A stretch of DNA of 64,000 nt from JANQIO01 sp036351375. GTDB lineage: Bacteria; Pseudomonadota; Gammaproteobacteria; Pseudomonadales; Halieaceae. Each line of letters starts with the position of its first letter. The first letter of the stretch is position 1. Where the stretch lies: assembly GCA_036351375.1 (NCBI GenBank), contig JAZBOY010000150.1, positions 42,512-106,511 on the forward strand. Direction: 5' to 3'. Of the stretch, positions 8,898 through 18,416 are shown piece after piece. Under the pieces are notes generated by a model that saw only the letters and a list, made by a program, of their open reading frames with translations, was not told the origin of the DNA and made no database searches. The position numbers and the translations under genes are program-made.

Positions 8898-9986
8898 CTA
8901 GGGGTGCCGCGCGAGGAAGCTCGCCAGCTCATCTTTCCAGAAACGCGCCGCGGTGTGGGTGCCGTGGCCCCTGGTCTCGTCGCTGATGGGAATCAGCACG
9001 AACGTCGCCTTGGGCATTTTCCGGGCCAGGTTTTCGGGATTGCCGAGGCCCGGTGGGTTGATGAAATCATCCGCAGAATTGATCCACAGGACTGGTACAC
9101 GGATCTCCGCCAGCCGCGGTGCGGGGTTGTAGTATCGGGATGAATCAAACTGGTAGATCGTGTCGTTAGGATCAACCGGGTTCTTCAGGGCCCGTTCAAG
9201 TCGGCTATCGAGCACCGCTTCGGCCTGCTCACGTGTCGGATACTGGGCCTGCAGCCGGTAGGGGTTCGGCCCGGCCAGCCCGAGGATGTAGGCACGAATG
9301 GTCTGCCCCATGGTGAGGTTTGCGGGGTCGTCGTAGCGTCCACCCTCGTAGGCAGGGTCATCTTCAAAACCGTCGATCACCATCTTGCGCATCATGCGGT
9401 TTCTGCCTGCAATCTCTATGGCATTGCAAGCCAGCGGCACGAAGCGGCGGACAAAGCCTGGCCGTGAGATGCCCCAGACGAAGCTGTGCATGCAGCCCAT
9501 GGAGGTTCCGATGATCAGGTCGAGCTCCTGCACGTTGAGCCCCTCCGTCAACATCCGGTATTGCGCAAGCACCATGTCCTCATAGTCGTAGCGGGGGAAG
9601 TCGGTGAGCATGCCGTCGCTGGGTTTTGAGCTGTCACCGTGGCCGAGATTGTCGGGGGAAATGATGTAGTGCTTCTCGATATCGAGCAGCTGCCCGGGAC
9701 CAAACAGCTCGTCGCCAAACGCGGGGCGCAGTAGAGAACGGCCGCTGCCCCCGGTGCCGTGCAGCAGCATGACCGCGTTGGTGATATTGCCATCGTCATC
9801 GCGCTGCGGCGTGCCGAGTGTGTACACGCTCATGGTGATTGAGGGGAGGGTCTCGCCGGTGTGGAACTCGAAGTTAGAGAGTTTTATGTCCTGGCGGGTG
9901 GCCTGGGCCTGCCATTCCGTGGCAACGGCCAGGTGGGCAAAGGCGAGTGTCAGTAGAGTGAGAAGTAGCCGCAGCGCTTGCATCAT
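8898..9986 (-). CDS. Secreted alpha/beta hydrolase, homoserine-acetyltransferase-like
   Basis: 362 residues with a signal peptide (MQALRLLLTLLTLAFAHLAVA). The alpha/beta-hydrolase core is complete: oxyanion region LLHGTGGSG, nucleophile elbow GTSMGCMHSF, an acid in NSADDFINPP and a histidine in RGHGTHTAARFW. The GTSMGG-like elbow and overall layout resemble MetX-type acyltransferases, but exported homologues of this kind are usually annotated only as alpha/beta-fold hydrolases. AAGGGA lies a few bases before the start on the minus strand, and the adjacent second ATG (9983) is an equal choice. Substrate unknown. It ends about 150 bases after the higBA pair. Confidence 0.85.
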   Translation of the reverse strand: MMQALRLLLTLLTLAFAHLAVATEWQAQATRQDIKLSNFEFHTGETLPSITMSVYTLGTPQRDDDGNITNAVMLLHGTGGSGRSLLRPAFGDELFGPGQLLDIEKHYIISPDNLGHGDSSKPSDGMLTDFPRYDYEDMVLAQYRMLTEGLNVQELDLIIGTSMGCMHSFVWGISRPGFVRRFVPLACNAIEIAGRNRMMRKMVIDGFEDDPAYEGGRYDDPANLTMGQTIRAYILGLAGPNPYRLQAQYPTREQAEAVLDSRLERALKNPVDPNDTIYQFDSSRYYNPAPRLAEIRVPVLWINSADDFINPPGLGNPENLARKMPKATFVLIPISDETRGHGTHTAARFWKDELASFLARHP

Positions 9987-10096
9987 GAGTTTCCCTTGTT
10001 TGGTCTCAACTGCAGCGCAGACTACCTCTCACAGATGAAAAAGCAATTGAGCGTCACCCCTGGGCGCCAGGCGGCGCGCCAGGGAGGAGGCATTAA

Positions 10097-13000
10097 CTAG
10101 TCAGCAGCATCGACTATCAGCGGTCCGGTCTCGATCAGTTTGGCGCGCATAGCTGCTACCTCGCCATCCTTGAGGGCAACCCAGCGCTGTTGCACGTCTC
10201 CCCACTCGGCGTGAAGCTTGTCATAGACCTCCACGTACTGATCGGCGGGTTTGAAGTCTGCGATGGCCACGGTCTCCGCCAGGTAAGCGAGCTTCTCCAT
10301 CAGCATGCCCGGCAGTCGAATCACATCCTGGCCTTTACCGGAGTGCTTCAATTGCAGCATCTGGTTTTCGATGGCAGTGATGTTCTCGTCCAGCGTATCC
10401 AGCTCGCCGCGCAGGTCTTCGCCGACCATGGGCTTCAGGTCGCGAATCTGCCGACGCAGTCTTTCGGCTTCGTTGACGGCAACAGACATCTCTTCGTAGT
10501 CAGCCCGAATCCTGTCGAGCAGTGCCTTCTGCTGCTGGATGTCGGCAAGACTGCCCTCGGAGTTGGGATCTTTCTTGAGTTCGAAACTGAAGGTCTGTTC
10601 AAAATCGCCCGATTCCAGGGTCACGGAATAGACGCCCGGGCTTGCCAGCAGCGACATGGGCTTCACCAGCGGTTCCCGCGTCCGGTCGTCCTTCATCGGG
10701 TACCAGTCGGCGTAGGTCGGCTTGGTGCGCAGCACCAGTTTGGTGGTGGGGTCCTCCTTGAAGTCCCACCACACCCGGTTCACGCCCGGCTTACCCTCGT
10801 GCTCGATGGTGCGCACGGTGTCACCGGTTTCGTTCTTGATGATCAGGGAGACCTTGTCCTCCATCTCCTCTGACTGCCAGTAATGCAGCGAGGTGCCCAG
10901 GGGCGGGTCATCACCGAAGGAGGCTTCCTTGAAGAACTGCATGATGCTCGATACCGGATGCAGGCGGTAGGCGTCCTTCGGGTCGAACAGGTACAGCGCC
11001 GATGAGGCCACCTCGTCGTTGAACTGCTGGAGGGGAGTGAGGTCGTCCAGAATCCACACGCCGCGGCCGTAGGTGCCCACCACCAGGTCGTTGAAGTGCT
11101 CGGGGATATCCATCCAGTACATGGGGCTGGAGGGAATATTGGTCATCAGCGACTGCCAGCGCTTGCCCTGGTCCAGGGAGAAGTAAAGGGCGTTCTCCGT
11201 GCCCAGGTAGAGCAGGTTGGGGTTGATCGGGTCCTCCTTGATCATCCGCGCATAGCTGAGGATGCTATCTTCAATGCCCGTGGTGATCTTCTTCCAGGAG
11301 CGTCCATAGTTGGTGGTCTTGTATACGTAGGGTTTGAAGTCGCCCATCTCGTGGGCGTCCACCGTGAGGTAGGCCGTGCCCTCATCGTGCTGGGAGGCTT
11401 CGATATTGCGCACCGCGCCATAGCTGGGCATGCCAGGCAGCTTGCGGGTAACGTTGGTCCAGTTTTCACCGCCGTCCTGGCTGACGTGCACCTGGCCGTC
11501 ATTGGTGCCCGCCCAGATCAGTCCCTGCTTCAGGGGCGACTCGTCCAGGGCGTAGACCACGTTGGCGTATTCGACCCCGATATTGTCACCGGTAAGCCCG
11601 CCGGAAAACTGCTGCTTGCTTTTGTCGTTGAGGCTCAGGTCAGGGCTGACAATGTCCCAGCTCTGGCCGCCGTTAGTGGTGCGATGCACATACTGGCTGG
11701 CCACGTACACAGTGTTGTTGTCGTGGGGTGAAATCAGCAGTGGGAAAGTCCACTGGAAACGATACTTCACGTCTGCAGCAGGGGTGCCCGCGGTCAGCTC
11801 CGGCCACACTTCCACCTGTCGGAACTGGCCGTTCCGCTCATCGTAGCGAACGACCACGCCGCCCAATGCACCGTATCCCGAGGCGCTGGACCAGACGATG
11901 TTGGGGTCAGTGGGGTCGGCGGTGGCGAACCCGCTCTCACCGCCGCCCACGTCGTGCCAGAGGCCAGTGCCGATAAACGGGCCGAAGAAGCCCTGCATGC
12001 GGCTGCGGCTGGGGCCCTTCATGGATGGGCCGTCCTGCCGGTTGGTGAGTACGTTGTAGGGGACTTCGGTGTCGGTGGTTACGTGGTACAGCTGCGCCAC
12101 AGGCAGCTGCACCCGGTGCCACGACTTGCCGCGGTTATGGCTGATCGACAGGCCGCCGTCACCCACCACAATTTGCCGGTCGCCATTGGTGGGGTCGACC
12201 CACATTTCATGATGGTCCCAGTTGGGCTGGCTGGCCGAATCGGCCACCGTCGCGGTCTTACCGCCATCGATGCTGGTGGCATAGGCGGCGGAGAAGAAAT
12301 AGATCTCGTTGGGGTTGTCAGGCGACGCGGTACTGCGCGTGTAATACGCGCCGCGTCCGGTGAGGTCGCGGTCAGAGCTGACCAGCTTGAAGGTCTCGCC
12401 GCGATCTTCCGATCGCCACAGTTCGCCGGTATTGGTGTCTTCGCCGTCCAGCGGAATACCGTCGCCGGTTTCTATCAGGGCATAGAGCCGGCCCTGCTGC
12501 GCTGCGGTCATGGCCAGGGAGATTTTCCCCACTTCGCCTTCCGGCAGGCCTTCGCTCTCGAGCCGGTTCCAGGTCACGCCGGCGTCCAGTGATTTGTAGA
12601 TGCCGCCGCCGGGGCCTCCGCTTTTCCTGGTCCAGGGGCGCATCTCAAGAGACCACATTCCCGCGAACAGAATGCGCGGATTGAAGGGGTCCATGACCAG
12701 GTCTGATGCGCCAGTGCCCTCATCCACTTGCAGGACGTGCGTCCAGCTGGCACCGCCATCGGTGCTCTTGAATATGCCGCGTTCCTCCTGTGGCGCGTAG
12801 CCATGCCCCAGGGCCGCAACGTAGACCACGTCTGGGTTGGTGGGGTGTACGACGATGCGGCTGATACGCCCTGTGTTCTCAAGCCCTAGGTGCGTCCAGT
12901 TATCGCCACCATCCGTCGAGCGCCACACGCCGTTGCCGATTGAAACGTTGGAGCGAATGAACGACTCACCGGTGCCGGCATAGACGATCTCGGGGTCGCT

Positions 13001-13288
13001 TGGCGCCAGGGCCAGGGCGCCAACGGAGTGAACGCGCTGGTCATCAAACACCGGCTTCCAGTTCAGGCCGCCGTCTGTGGACTTCCAGATGCCGCCAGAG
13101 GCCGCGCCAACGTAGTAGGTCATCGTGTCACCGGGAACCCCGGTGACCGAGATCAGGCGATTGCCAATGGGGCCGATATGGCGGAACTGCAGCTGCTCCA
13201 TCTGCTCGGTGGTCAGGGTCTGTGCCAGGGCCGGCCAGGCCAGTAGGCAGAGCAGGGCGGGCAGCAGGCGTTTCAGTAATGTGCGCAT
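10097..13288 (-). CDS. Large secreted Asp-box (BNR/sortilin-type) beta-propeller protein
   Basis: 1063 residues from the ATG at 13288, chosen because it opens with a signal peptide (LLKRLLPALLCLLAWPALAQ); the frame extends further but without such a start. At least ten Asp-box repeats (SxDxGxxW) are visible: STDGGLNW, STDGGDNW, STDGGASW, SLDAGVTW, SEDRGETF, HNRGKSW, TTNGGQSW, SQDGGENW, TTNYGRSW and SLDQGKRW. They indicate one or two large propellers like those of sortilin/VPS10 and sialidase-type proteins. The last ~230 residues are different: a beta domain followed by a helical, coiled-coil-prone region (residues ~930-1010). Such proteins are often labelled glycosyl hydrolases, but no catalytic residues are evident. 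Function unknown. Confidence 0.88.
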   Translation of the reverse strand: MRTLLKRLLPALLCLLAWPALAQTLTTEQMEQLQFRHIGPIGNRLISVTGVPGDTMTYYVGAASGGIWKSTDGGLNWKPVFDDQRVHSVGALALAPSDPEIVYAGTGESFIRSNVSIGNGVWRSTDGGDNWTHLGLENTGRISRIVVHPTNPDVVYVAALGHGYAPQEERGIFKSTDGGASWTHVLQVDEGTGASDLVMDPFNPRILFAGMWSLEMRPWTRKSGGPGGGIYKSLDAGVTWNRLESEGLPEGEVGKISLAMTAAQQGRLYALIETGDGIPLDGEDTNTGELWRSEDRGETFKLVSSDRDLTGRGAYYTRSTASPDNPNEIYFFSAAYATSIDGGKTATVADSASQPNWDHHEMWVDPTNGDRQIVVGDGGLSISHNRGKSWHRVQLPVAQLYHVTTDTEVPYNVLTNRQDGPSMKGPSRSRMQGFFGPFIGTGLWHDVGGGESGFATADPTDPNIVWSSASGYGALGGVVVRYDERNGQFRQVEVWPELTAGTPAADVKYRFQWTFPLLISPHDNNTVYVASQYVHRTTNGGQSWDIVSPDLSLNDKSKQQFSGGLTGDNIGVEYANVVYALDESPLKQGLIWAGTNDGQVHVSQDGGENWTNVTRKLPGMPSYGAVRNIEASQHDEGTAYLTVDAHEMGDFKPYVYKTTNYGRSWKKITTGIEDSILSYARMIKEDPINPNLLYLGTENALYFSLDQGKRWQSLMTNIPSSPMYWMDIPEHFNDLVVGTYGRGVWILDDLTPLQQFNDEVASSALYLFDPKDAYRLHPVSSIMQFFKEASFGDDPPLGTSLHYWQSEEMEDKVSLIIKNETGDTVRTIEHEGKPGVNRVWWDFKEDPTTKLVLRTKPTYADWYPMKDDRTREPLVKPMSLLASPGVYSVTLESGDFEQTFSFELKKDPNSEGSLADIQQQKALLDRIRADYEEMSVAVNEAERLRRQIRDLKPMVGEDLRGELDTLDENITAIENQMLQLKHSGKGQDVIRLPGMLMEKLAYLAETVAIADFKPADQYVEVYDKLHAEWGDVQQRWVALKDGEVAAMRAKLIETGPLIVDAAD

Positions 13289-13542
13289 AGGTTTACCTGA
13301 GGGAAGAGTTGAGAGACGAGTGGAACATTGCCGCAGCTTGTCATGTCTGGTGTGCCTGCGGCGGTGGCCGACGTTGAGAGACTTCACAATGCTAGATAAT
13401 CCTTCGGGTTTCAGCCAGCACCCAGGAAGAGTGCGGGCCAATTTACTGCCACAGGTGCAAAACTGTTCCACGCCGTCACGCTCACAGACTTTCCTGAAGA
13501 CGTTGGCTATGCTCTGGGCAGGAATTCCTTTTGGGGCTGGAT

Positions 13543-14571
13543 ATGAGAACTTTGACGATCCTCGCTTTTGCGTTTGCCGCGAGCTGCGCGTTCGCCGAGC
13601 CCGAGCCTGCCCCGAAGCCTCCCGTTCTGGTGCTGACCACCGGCGGCACGATCGCCAGCCGGACCGATGCCCCCTTGATAGATGGTCCGGAACTGGTGCA
13701 GGCGGTTCCCCGGCTGCTCGACTACGCCGAGGTACGGGTCGAAGAGTTCAGTGTTATCGGATCTTCAAAAATGACCCCGGATCACTGGCTGCGCCTGGCG
13801 AAACGAGTCAATGAAATCTACGCTGAGGACGAACAGCTCGCCGGCATCGTGATCACCCATGGCACCGACACCATGGAGGAGACCGCCTACTTCCTGAATC
13901 TGACAGTGCAATGGGATCGCCCGGTGGTGCTGGTCGGGTCCATGAGATCGTCGAATGAAGTGTCGGCCGACGGCCCCGGCAACCTCATCAACGCGGTTCG
14001 AGTGGCAATTTCCGGTCAGGCGAAAGGCCAGGGCGTCCTGGTGGTGCTCAACGAAGACATCAGCGCAGCACGCGATGTCTGGAAGACCGATAATCGCCGG
14101 GTACACACATTTGGCAGCGCGAATGTCGGGCACCTGGGCACGGTCGACCCGGATGGCGTTCGCTTCTACCGCCGCTCGCTACAGCCTCACACCACAGCGT
14201 CTGAGTTTGATATCTCCGGCCTCGTTGCGCTTCCGAAGGTCCTGATATTGACTGACTTCACGGGCCTCGAGGAAGCGCTTGTGGAACACTTCGGGGAATT
14301 GCCAATGGATGGCCTCGTCGTGCGTACCTTTGCCGGGGGGCGAATGAGTGCCGGCATGCAGGCCGGGCTTAAGAGCCTGTCGAAGCCGGGAATACCCAGC
14401 GTTGTCACCTCCAGGGTTCCTAAGGGGCGCATCGTGACGCCGCCTGACTATGGATTTCCCGCCATCGTTTCCCGGGGGCAGCAAGACAACAAGGCGCGCA
14501 TTCTCCTGATGCTGGCGCTGACACGCACGTCTGATTCAGCAGCGATTCAACGCATCTTCGATACCTACTAG
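13543..14571 (+). CDS. Periplasmic (type II) L-asparaginase
   Basis: 342 residues from the ATG at 13543, just after GGGGCTGG, with a signal peptide (RTLTILAFAFAASCAFA). Both asparaginase threonines are in place: LTTGGTIAS near residue 30 and THGTDTMEETAYFL near residues 107-120, the latter with the Thr-Asp-Lys-type relay region. VLVGSMRSSNEVSADGPGNL also matches the family. The enzyme hydrolyses L-asparagine (and some glutamine) to aspartate and ammonia in the periplasm. It is divergent from the large propeller gene, sharing a 254-base intergenic region. Homology to type II enzymes is clear; the relative Asn/Gln preference cannot be read. Confidence 0.93.
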   Translation: MRTLTILAFAFAASCAFAEPEPAPKPPVLVLTTGGTIASRTDAPLIDGPELVQAVPRLLDYAEVRVEEFSVIGSSKMTPDHWLRLAKRVNEIYAEDEQLAGIVITHGTDTMEETAYFLNLTVQWDRPVVLVGSMRSSNEVSADGPGNLINAVRVAISGQAKGQGVLVVLNEDISAARDVWKTDNRRVHTFGSANVGHLGTVDPDGVRFYRRSLQPHTTASEFDISGLVALPKVLILTDFTGLEEALVEHFGELPMDGLVVRTFAGGRMSAGMQAGLKSLSKPGIPSVVTSRVPKGRIVTPPDYGFPAIVSRGQQDNKARILLMLALTRTSDSAAIQRIFDTY

Positions 14572-14619
14572 CGCAGCCGTCATGTTCACTGTTTTCCAGG
14601 ATTCAGCGCAGAGCGCCCG

Positions 14620-15594
14620 ATGCTGAAGCTGTTTGCTGACATCTTCGGTCACGCCCAGGAAGCGCACCCCGGGAAGTTGCCACCCGCACTCGTTGATACC
14701 GTCATCGAGCGCGCGGTCGACGGCACCGACCCACGCCTGCGGATTGTTGGCGGTTACAAGAAAGCACTAAAGAATTCTGTCGTCCATGCGGCGGACTACA
14801 TTGTCGGCATTGTTGATGGCTTGCCCGCCCCGGTTGCTGCAGGCAAGGCAGCCTTCGCCACTAATCCCTGCTTTGCGGCCATGCTGTATTCAGAGGAAGT
14901 GATGGAAGATCTTGTCAGTCGCGATGCTGCCATGAAAGAGTTTCGAGCATTGCACGGCCCGAATGAAGCGACCGTCACCGCACTGCTGATCGCACAACGA
15001 GTCGAGAAACACGGCTTCGGCTATGGAAAGCTGGGTGACCAGACGGTGGCCGACGTGCCGCAGACCACGGTCAGCTTTGAGCAGCGCCGGTTTCTGGAAC
15101 CCAGCTTCGACGAGAAGGAGACCCGGCGTCTCCTGCAGCGCCGGGCATTCGATCACCTGCTGTCAGTCGCTCTAGAGCATATCGCCGACTGTCGCGAAGA
15201 GCGGGAGTCCCTCAAGGTCCGCCGGGCCCTGCTGCGTAGCAAGCTCGACATCATGCAGCGCAGTGGCGGTTTCACACAGCACGCCGCTAGCGCCGAACAG
15301 GCGAAACTGCAGGCTGACCTGGACCGCATCGAGCAGGAGCTGGCAGCGCTCGGCCCTTCAGAGGACGTACTCGCCAGCAACCTGGATACCGTCGTGGACG
15401 TGCTTTCAACGGCTGAAAACCACCTGTGGCTGGAGGAAACGACCCTGTGCCTTGACCAGTTTTACGTCCTGCATGACCGACCTGGTCCTTCGGCACCCGC
15501 TATAGTTTTCAATGATCTGCGGGATAGTGCAGGGCGGCAGGCCTCGCTGCTGCTGTTGAACGTCCCAGTGGCTCCGAAGACGGCCGATCAATGA
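14620..15594 (+). CDS. Hypothetical cytoplasmic protein with coiled coil
   Basis: 324 residues, not recognised. It has no signal peptide or membrane segment. The N-terminal half is mixed (FADIFGHAQEAHPGKLPPAL, GGYKKALKNSVVHAADYIVG). Residues ~185-265 are helical with heptad-like charge (ERESLKVRRALLRSKLD..., AEQAKLQADLDRIEQELAAL), consistent with a coiled coil. The last 60 residues look like a beta-rich domain (LDQFYVLHD, IVFNDLRDSAGRQASLLLL). It follows the asparaginase gene by 48 bases on the same strand and may share its transcript. No catalytic motif was found, so no function is proposed. Confidence 0.8.
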   Translation: MLKLFADIFGHAQEAHPGKLPPALVDTVIERAVDGTDPRLRIVGGYKKALKNSVVHAADYIVGIVDGLPAPVAAGKAAFATNPCFAAMLYSEEVMEDLVSRDAAMKEFRALHGPNEATVTALLIAQRVEKHGFGYGKLGDQTVADVPQTTVSFEQRRFLEPSFDEKETRRLLQRRAFDHLLSVALEHIADCREERESLKVRRALLRSKLDIMQRSGGFTQHAASAEQAKLQADLDRIEQELAALGPSEDVLASNLDTVVDVLSTAENHLWLEETTLCLDQFYVLHDRPGPSAPAIVFNDLRDSAGRQASLLLLNVPVAPKTADQ

Positions 15595-15705
15595 CCTGCC
15601 ACCTAGAGTAGAGGGCACTTCACGGTAATCGGGAAAGTCGAATCCCGCGCCGATGCTGATCGGTAATGGCCATGATGACGGAGCGTCATCCCCAACAACT
15701 TGGTC

Positions 15706-15730
15706 GCAAATAAGATTGATTTTCATTTGC
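15706..15730. promoter_or_regulatory. Fur box candidate upstream of siderophore receptor
   Basis: A 25-base dyad, arms GCAAAT...ATTTGC, with the core AATAAGATTGATTTTCATTT. It resembles the classic Fur operator (overlapping GATAAT hexamers in dyad). It ends 49 bases before the ATG of a siderophore-type TonB receptor, the expected place for iron repression. Confidence 0.75.
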
Positions 15731-15779
15731 GCTTGCACTACGGTTCCCGCTTTCCAGATGGATCCGGAGTTGTCCCGTA

Positions 15780-17885
15780 ATGAAACGTTGTTCCCTGTTC
15801 CTGGGTGCCCTCGGCACAGCCGCGCTCTCGTCGCTTGCCAGCGCCCAGTCCTCAAGCGCCGACCCGGCAGGGAACCGCGAAGAAGTTGTGGTGAGAGGGC
15901 AGTACCTGAATTCGGAGCGGGTCAACGCCCTGCGTACGCCCACCCCGATCCTGGACGTACCCCAGAGCCTTTCCATTGTCACTCTGGAGCAGATGCAGCG
16001 GCAGGCCTTCGTGACGGTCGGCGACCTGATCAACTACACCCCCGGCGTCAACAATACCCAGGGCGAGGCCCATCGCGATGCGGTCGTATTCCGTGGCATC
16101 CGCTCAACCGCGGATTTCTATATCGATGGCACCCGCGACGACGTCCAGTACTTCCGTCCGCTCTACAACCTGGAGCAGATCGAAATCCTCAGGGGCCCGA
16201 ATGCGCTGCTGTTCGGCCGTGGTGGCGCCGGCGGCATCTTGAACCGGGTGACCAAGAAGGGCGTTATCGATTCAAACTTCAATGACTACCGCGTCGCCAT
16301 GGACTCCTTCGGCGAGTACAACCTGCAGATTGACAGCAACTACGCCGTCAATGACACCACCGCGTTTCGCTTCAATGCCTACTATGAAGGCCTCGACAGC
16401 GAGCGTGATTTCGCCGACGGCGAGCGTTGGGGTATCAATCCCACTGCCAAGTTCGTACTGGGCGATTCGACCGTGCTGGACTTGTCCTACGAGTACCTGG
16501 ACCACAGCCAGTTCATTGATCGCGGCATCGTTACCGGCACCGACGGTGACCCGGTGGATGAGTTTGATGACATCGTCTTCGGCGACCCGAACATCAACGA
16601 GGCAGAGCTGGAAGCGCATCTGATCCGGGCAATCCTGCAGCACGAGTTCTCTGATTCTCTGAAAGGTAACGTCACCGCCTTCTACGGCGACTATGACAAG
16701 GTCTACGAGAACTTCTATGCCTCCGGTTACGACCAGGAAAACTCTCCCGACGAGGTCACCCTGGACGGTTACCTGGACACCACCGACCGCCAGAACCTGA
16801 TCCTGACCGGTAACCTGGTGAGCCAGTTTGACACCGGCAGCGTCGGCCACACGGTACTGTTTGGTGCGGAGTACATCGACACCTCTTCAGACCAGGACCG
16901 CTTCAACGCCTTCTGGGACACGACTCAGGATGACAATGAGATCTTCTCCATCACCCGGCCCCTGAACCTGCGGGGCGGGGTAGGCGTGAACGCCGCCGGT
17001 CAGGTGGCGACCAACGATTTCACCGTCGACCTGAATGACGACACCCGCGTCGATATCGAGGTCTACTCCTTCTACCTGCAGGATGAGATTGCGCTGACGG
17101 AGAAGTTTTCGCTGGTGTTGGGTGCCCGCTACGACAATTTCGATATCGAGGTCTTCAATGTTCCCGCCAACGAAAACCGCAGCCGCAACGACGATGAGAT
17201 TTCTCCCCGCGGCGGCCTGATTTTCAAGCCGCGCGAGAACATTTCCCTCTACGCCAGCTACAGCGAGACTTTCCTGCCACGCAGCGGTGAACAGTTCGCC
17301 AATATTAACGGCGATGCGGACGACCTCGACCCCGATGAGTTCGAGAGCCGGGAGATCGGCATGAAATGGGATCTTGAGGCAGGCCTCAGTCTCACCATGG
17401 CCTACTTCGAGAACGAGCAGACCCGCGCCGATATCGACAACGAGACGGGTGAAAACTTCTCGGTGCGTGGCCTGGAAGTGGACGGCTTCGAACTGCAGCT
17501 GGAGGGCCAGTTGGGGAACAACCTATACCTGCGAGGGGGCTACAGCTATTTTGACGGCGAAACGGCCGATGGGGAGACGCCCCGAGAACTGCCCGAGCAC
17601 ATGGCGTCTGTGTGGGGTGTGTACCAGCTAAACTCACAATGGGGCTTTGGCCTGGGCGCCACCTACCAGGACGATTCCCTGGTCACCGACGGCGGCACCG
17701 CAACACTGCCGAGCTTTACCCGGGTAGATGCAGCGGTCTATTACGACCTCTCCAGCAACCTGCGAGTACAGCTCAACGTTGAAAACCTGCTGGACGAGGA
17801 GTATTACCCCACCTCACACAGCACCCACCAGGTCACCGTGGGCGAGCCGGTGAACGCGCGGCTCACCATCAGCGGCAATTTCTGA
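15780..17885 (+). CDS. TonB-dependent siderophore receptor (catecholate/Fiu-like)
   Basis: 701 residues, with a signal peptide ending near SLASAQ. The TonB box region is EEVVVRGQYL. The plug contains TPILDVPQSLSIVTLEQM, VVFRGIRSTADFYIDGTRDD and IEILRGPNALLFGRGGAGGILN, the pattern of siderophore receptors of the Fiu/FhuE/FpvA kind. FYIDGTRDDVQYFRPLYNLEQ is especially Fiu-like, pointing to catecholate or similar ferric chelates (inference). The C-terminus ends in aromatic Phe (ISGNF) for BAM-dependent insertion. A good Fur box lies upstream at 15706-15730, so expression is probably induced by iron starvation. No biosynthesis or ABC-uptake genes are adjacent, so it may take up a siderophore made by others. 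Confidence 0.93.
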   Translation: MKRCSLFLGALGTAALSSLASAQSSSADPAGNREEVVVRGQYLNSERVNALRTPTPILDVPQSLSIVTLEQMQRQAFVTVGDLINYTPGVNNTQGEAHRDAVVFRGIRSTADFYIDGTRDDVQYFRPLYNLEQIEILRGPNALLFGRGGAGGILNRVTKKGVIDSNFNDYRVAMDSFGEYNLQIDSNYAVNDTTAFRFNAYYEGLDSERDFADGERWGINPTAKFVLGDSTVLDLSYEYLDHSQFIDRGIVTGTDGDPVDEFDDIVFGDPNINEAELEAHLIRAILQHEFSDSLKGNVTAFYGDYDKVYENFYASGYDQENSPDEVTLDGYLDTTDRQNLILTGNLVSQFDTGSVGHTVLFGAEYIDTSSDQDRFNAFWDTTQDDNEIFSITRPLNLRGGVGVNAAGQVATNDFTVDLNDDTRVDIEVYSFYLQDEIALTEKFSLVLGARYDNFDIEVFNVPANENRSRNDDEISPRGGLIFKPRENISLYASYSETFLPRSGEQFANINGDADDLDPDEFESREIGMKWDLEAGLSLTMAYFENEQTRADIDNETGENFSVRGLEVDGFELQLEGQLGNNLYLRGGYSYFDGETADGETPRELPEHMASVWGVYQLNSQWGFGLGATYQDDSLVTDGGTATLPSFTRVDAAVYYDLSSNLRVQLNVENLLDEEYYPTSHSTHQVTVGEPVNARLTISGNF

Positions 17886-17936
17886 CGGCTCAAGGGTGTT
17901 GGACCACCGCCATGGCGGCGGGAGACCCAGGCGTCG

Positions 17937-18377
17937 TCAGTCAGCCGGCCCCCGGGTTACCAGCACCGGGCAATGGGCCAGGCGCAAAACCCGCTCTGCT
18001 ACCGAGCCCAGCAGCAGCCGCGAGACGCCCTTGCGGCCGTGGGTGGGCATGACGATCAGGTCGCAGCCAAGCTCGCGCGCCACCCGGGTGATCTCCTCGC
18101 CGGCAGAGCCAACGCAAACAATCGTGTCCACCGCCTGGGTGCCGTTTTCAGCAAGCATATCGGTCAATGCTGCGCGGGCGCGCGCCTCGCGCTCGTCCTG
18201 GCTCATGGTCATGGCTTCGCTCAGGTAGTCGGCCTCGGACCTCAGGTCTGGCAAGACGTGCACGACGTGCACCTGGGCGGGAGACTCCGCCAGCGATATG
18301 GCGTCTCGCAGTGCCTCCAGCGAGGCTTCGGAGAAGTCGATGGGAACGAGAATGGATTTTCTTTCCAGGAGGCTCAT
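17937..18377 (-). CDS. Universal stress protein (UspA family)
   Basis: 146 residues from ATG 18377; upstream in-frame codons to 18407 are less likely because the family begins near RKSILVPIDFSEAS. The N-terminal beta strand and ATP-loop aspartate (LVPIDFS) and the C-terminal nucleotide-binding stretch (MPTHGRKGVSRLLLGSVAERVL followed by CPVLVTR) are typical of ATP-binding Usp proteins. One domain only. The precise stress role is unknown. It lies 39 bases downstream of mlaA on the same strand. Confidence 0.92.
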   Translation of the reverse strand: MSLLERKSILVPIDFSEASLEALRDAISLAESPAQVHVVHVLPDLRSEADYLSEAMTMSQDEREARARAALTDMLAENGTQAVDTIVCVGSAGEEITRVARELGCDLIVMPTHGRKGVSRLLLGSVAERVLRLAHCPVLVTRGPAD

Positions 18378-18416
18378 GGCTTGCCGGGAACTCCGTTGTA
18401 AGTGCAAGGGTTAAGG

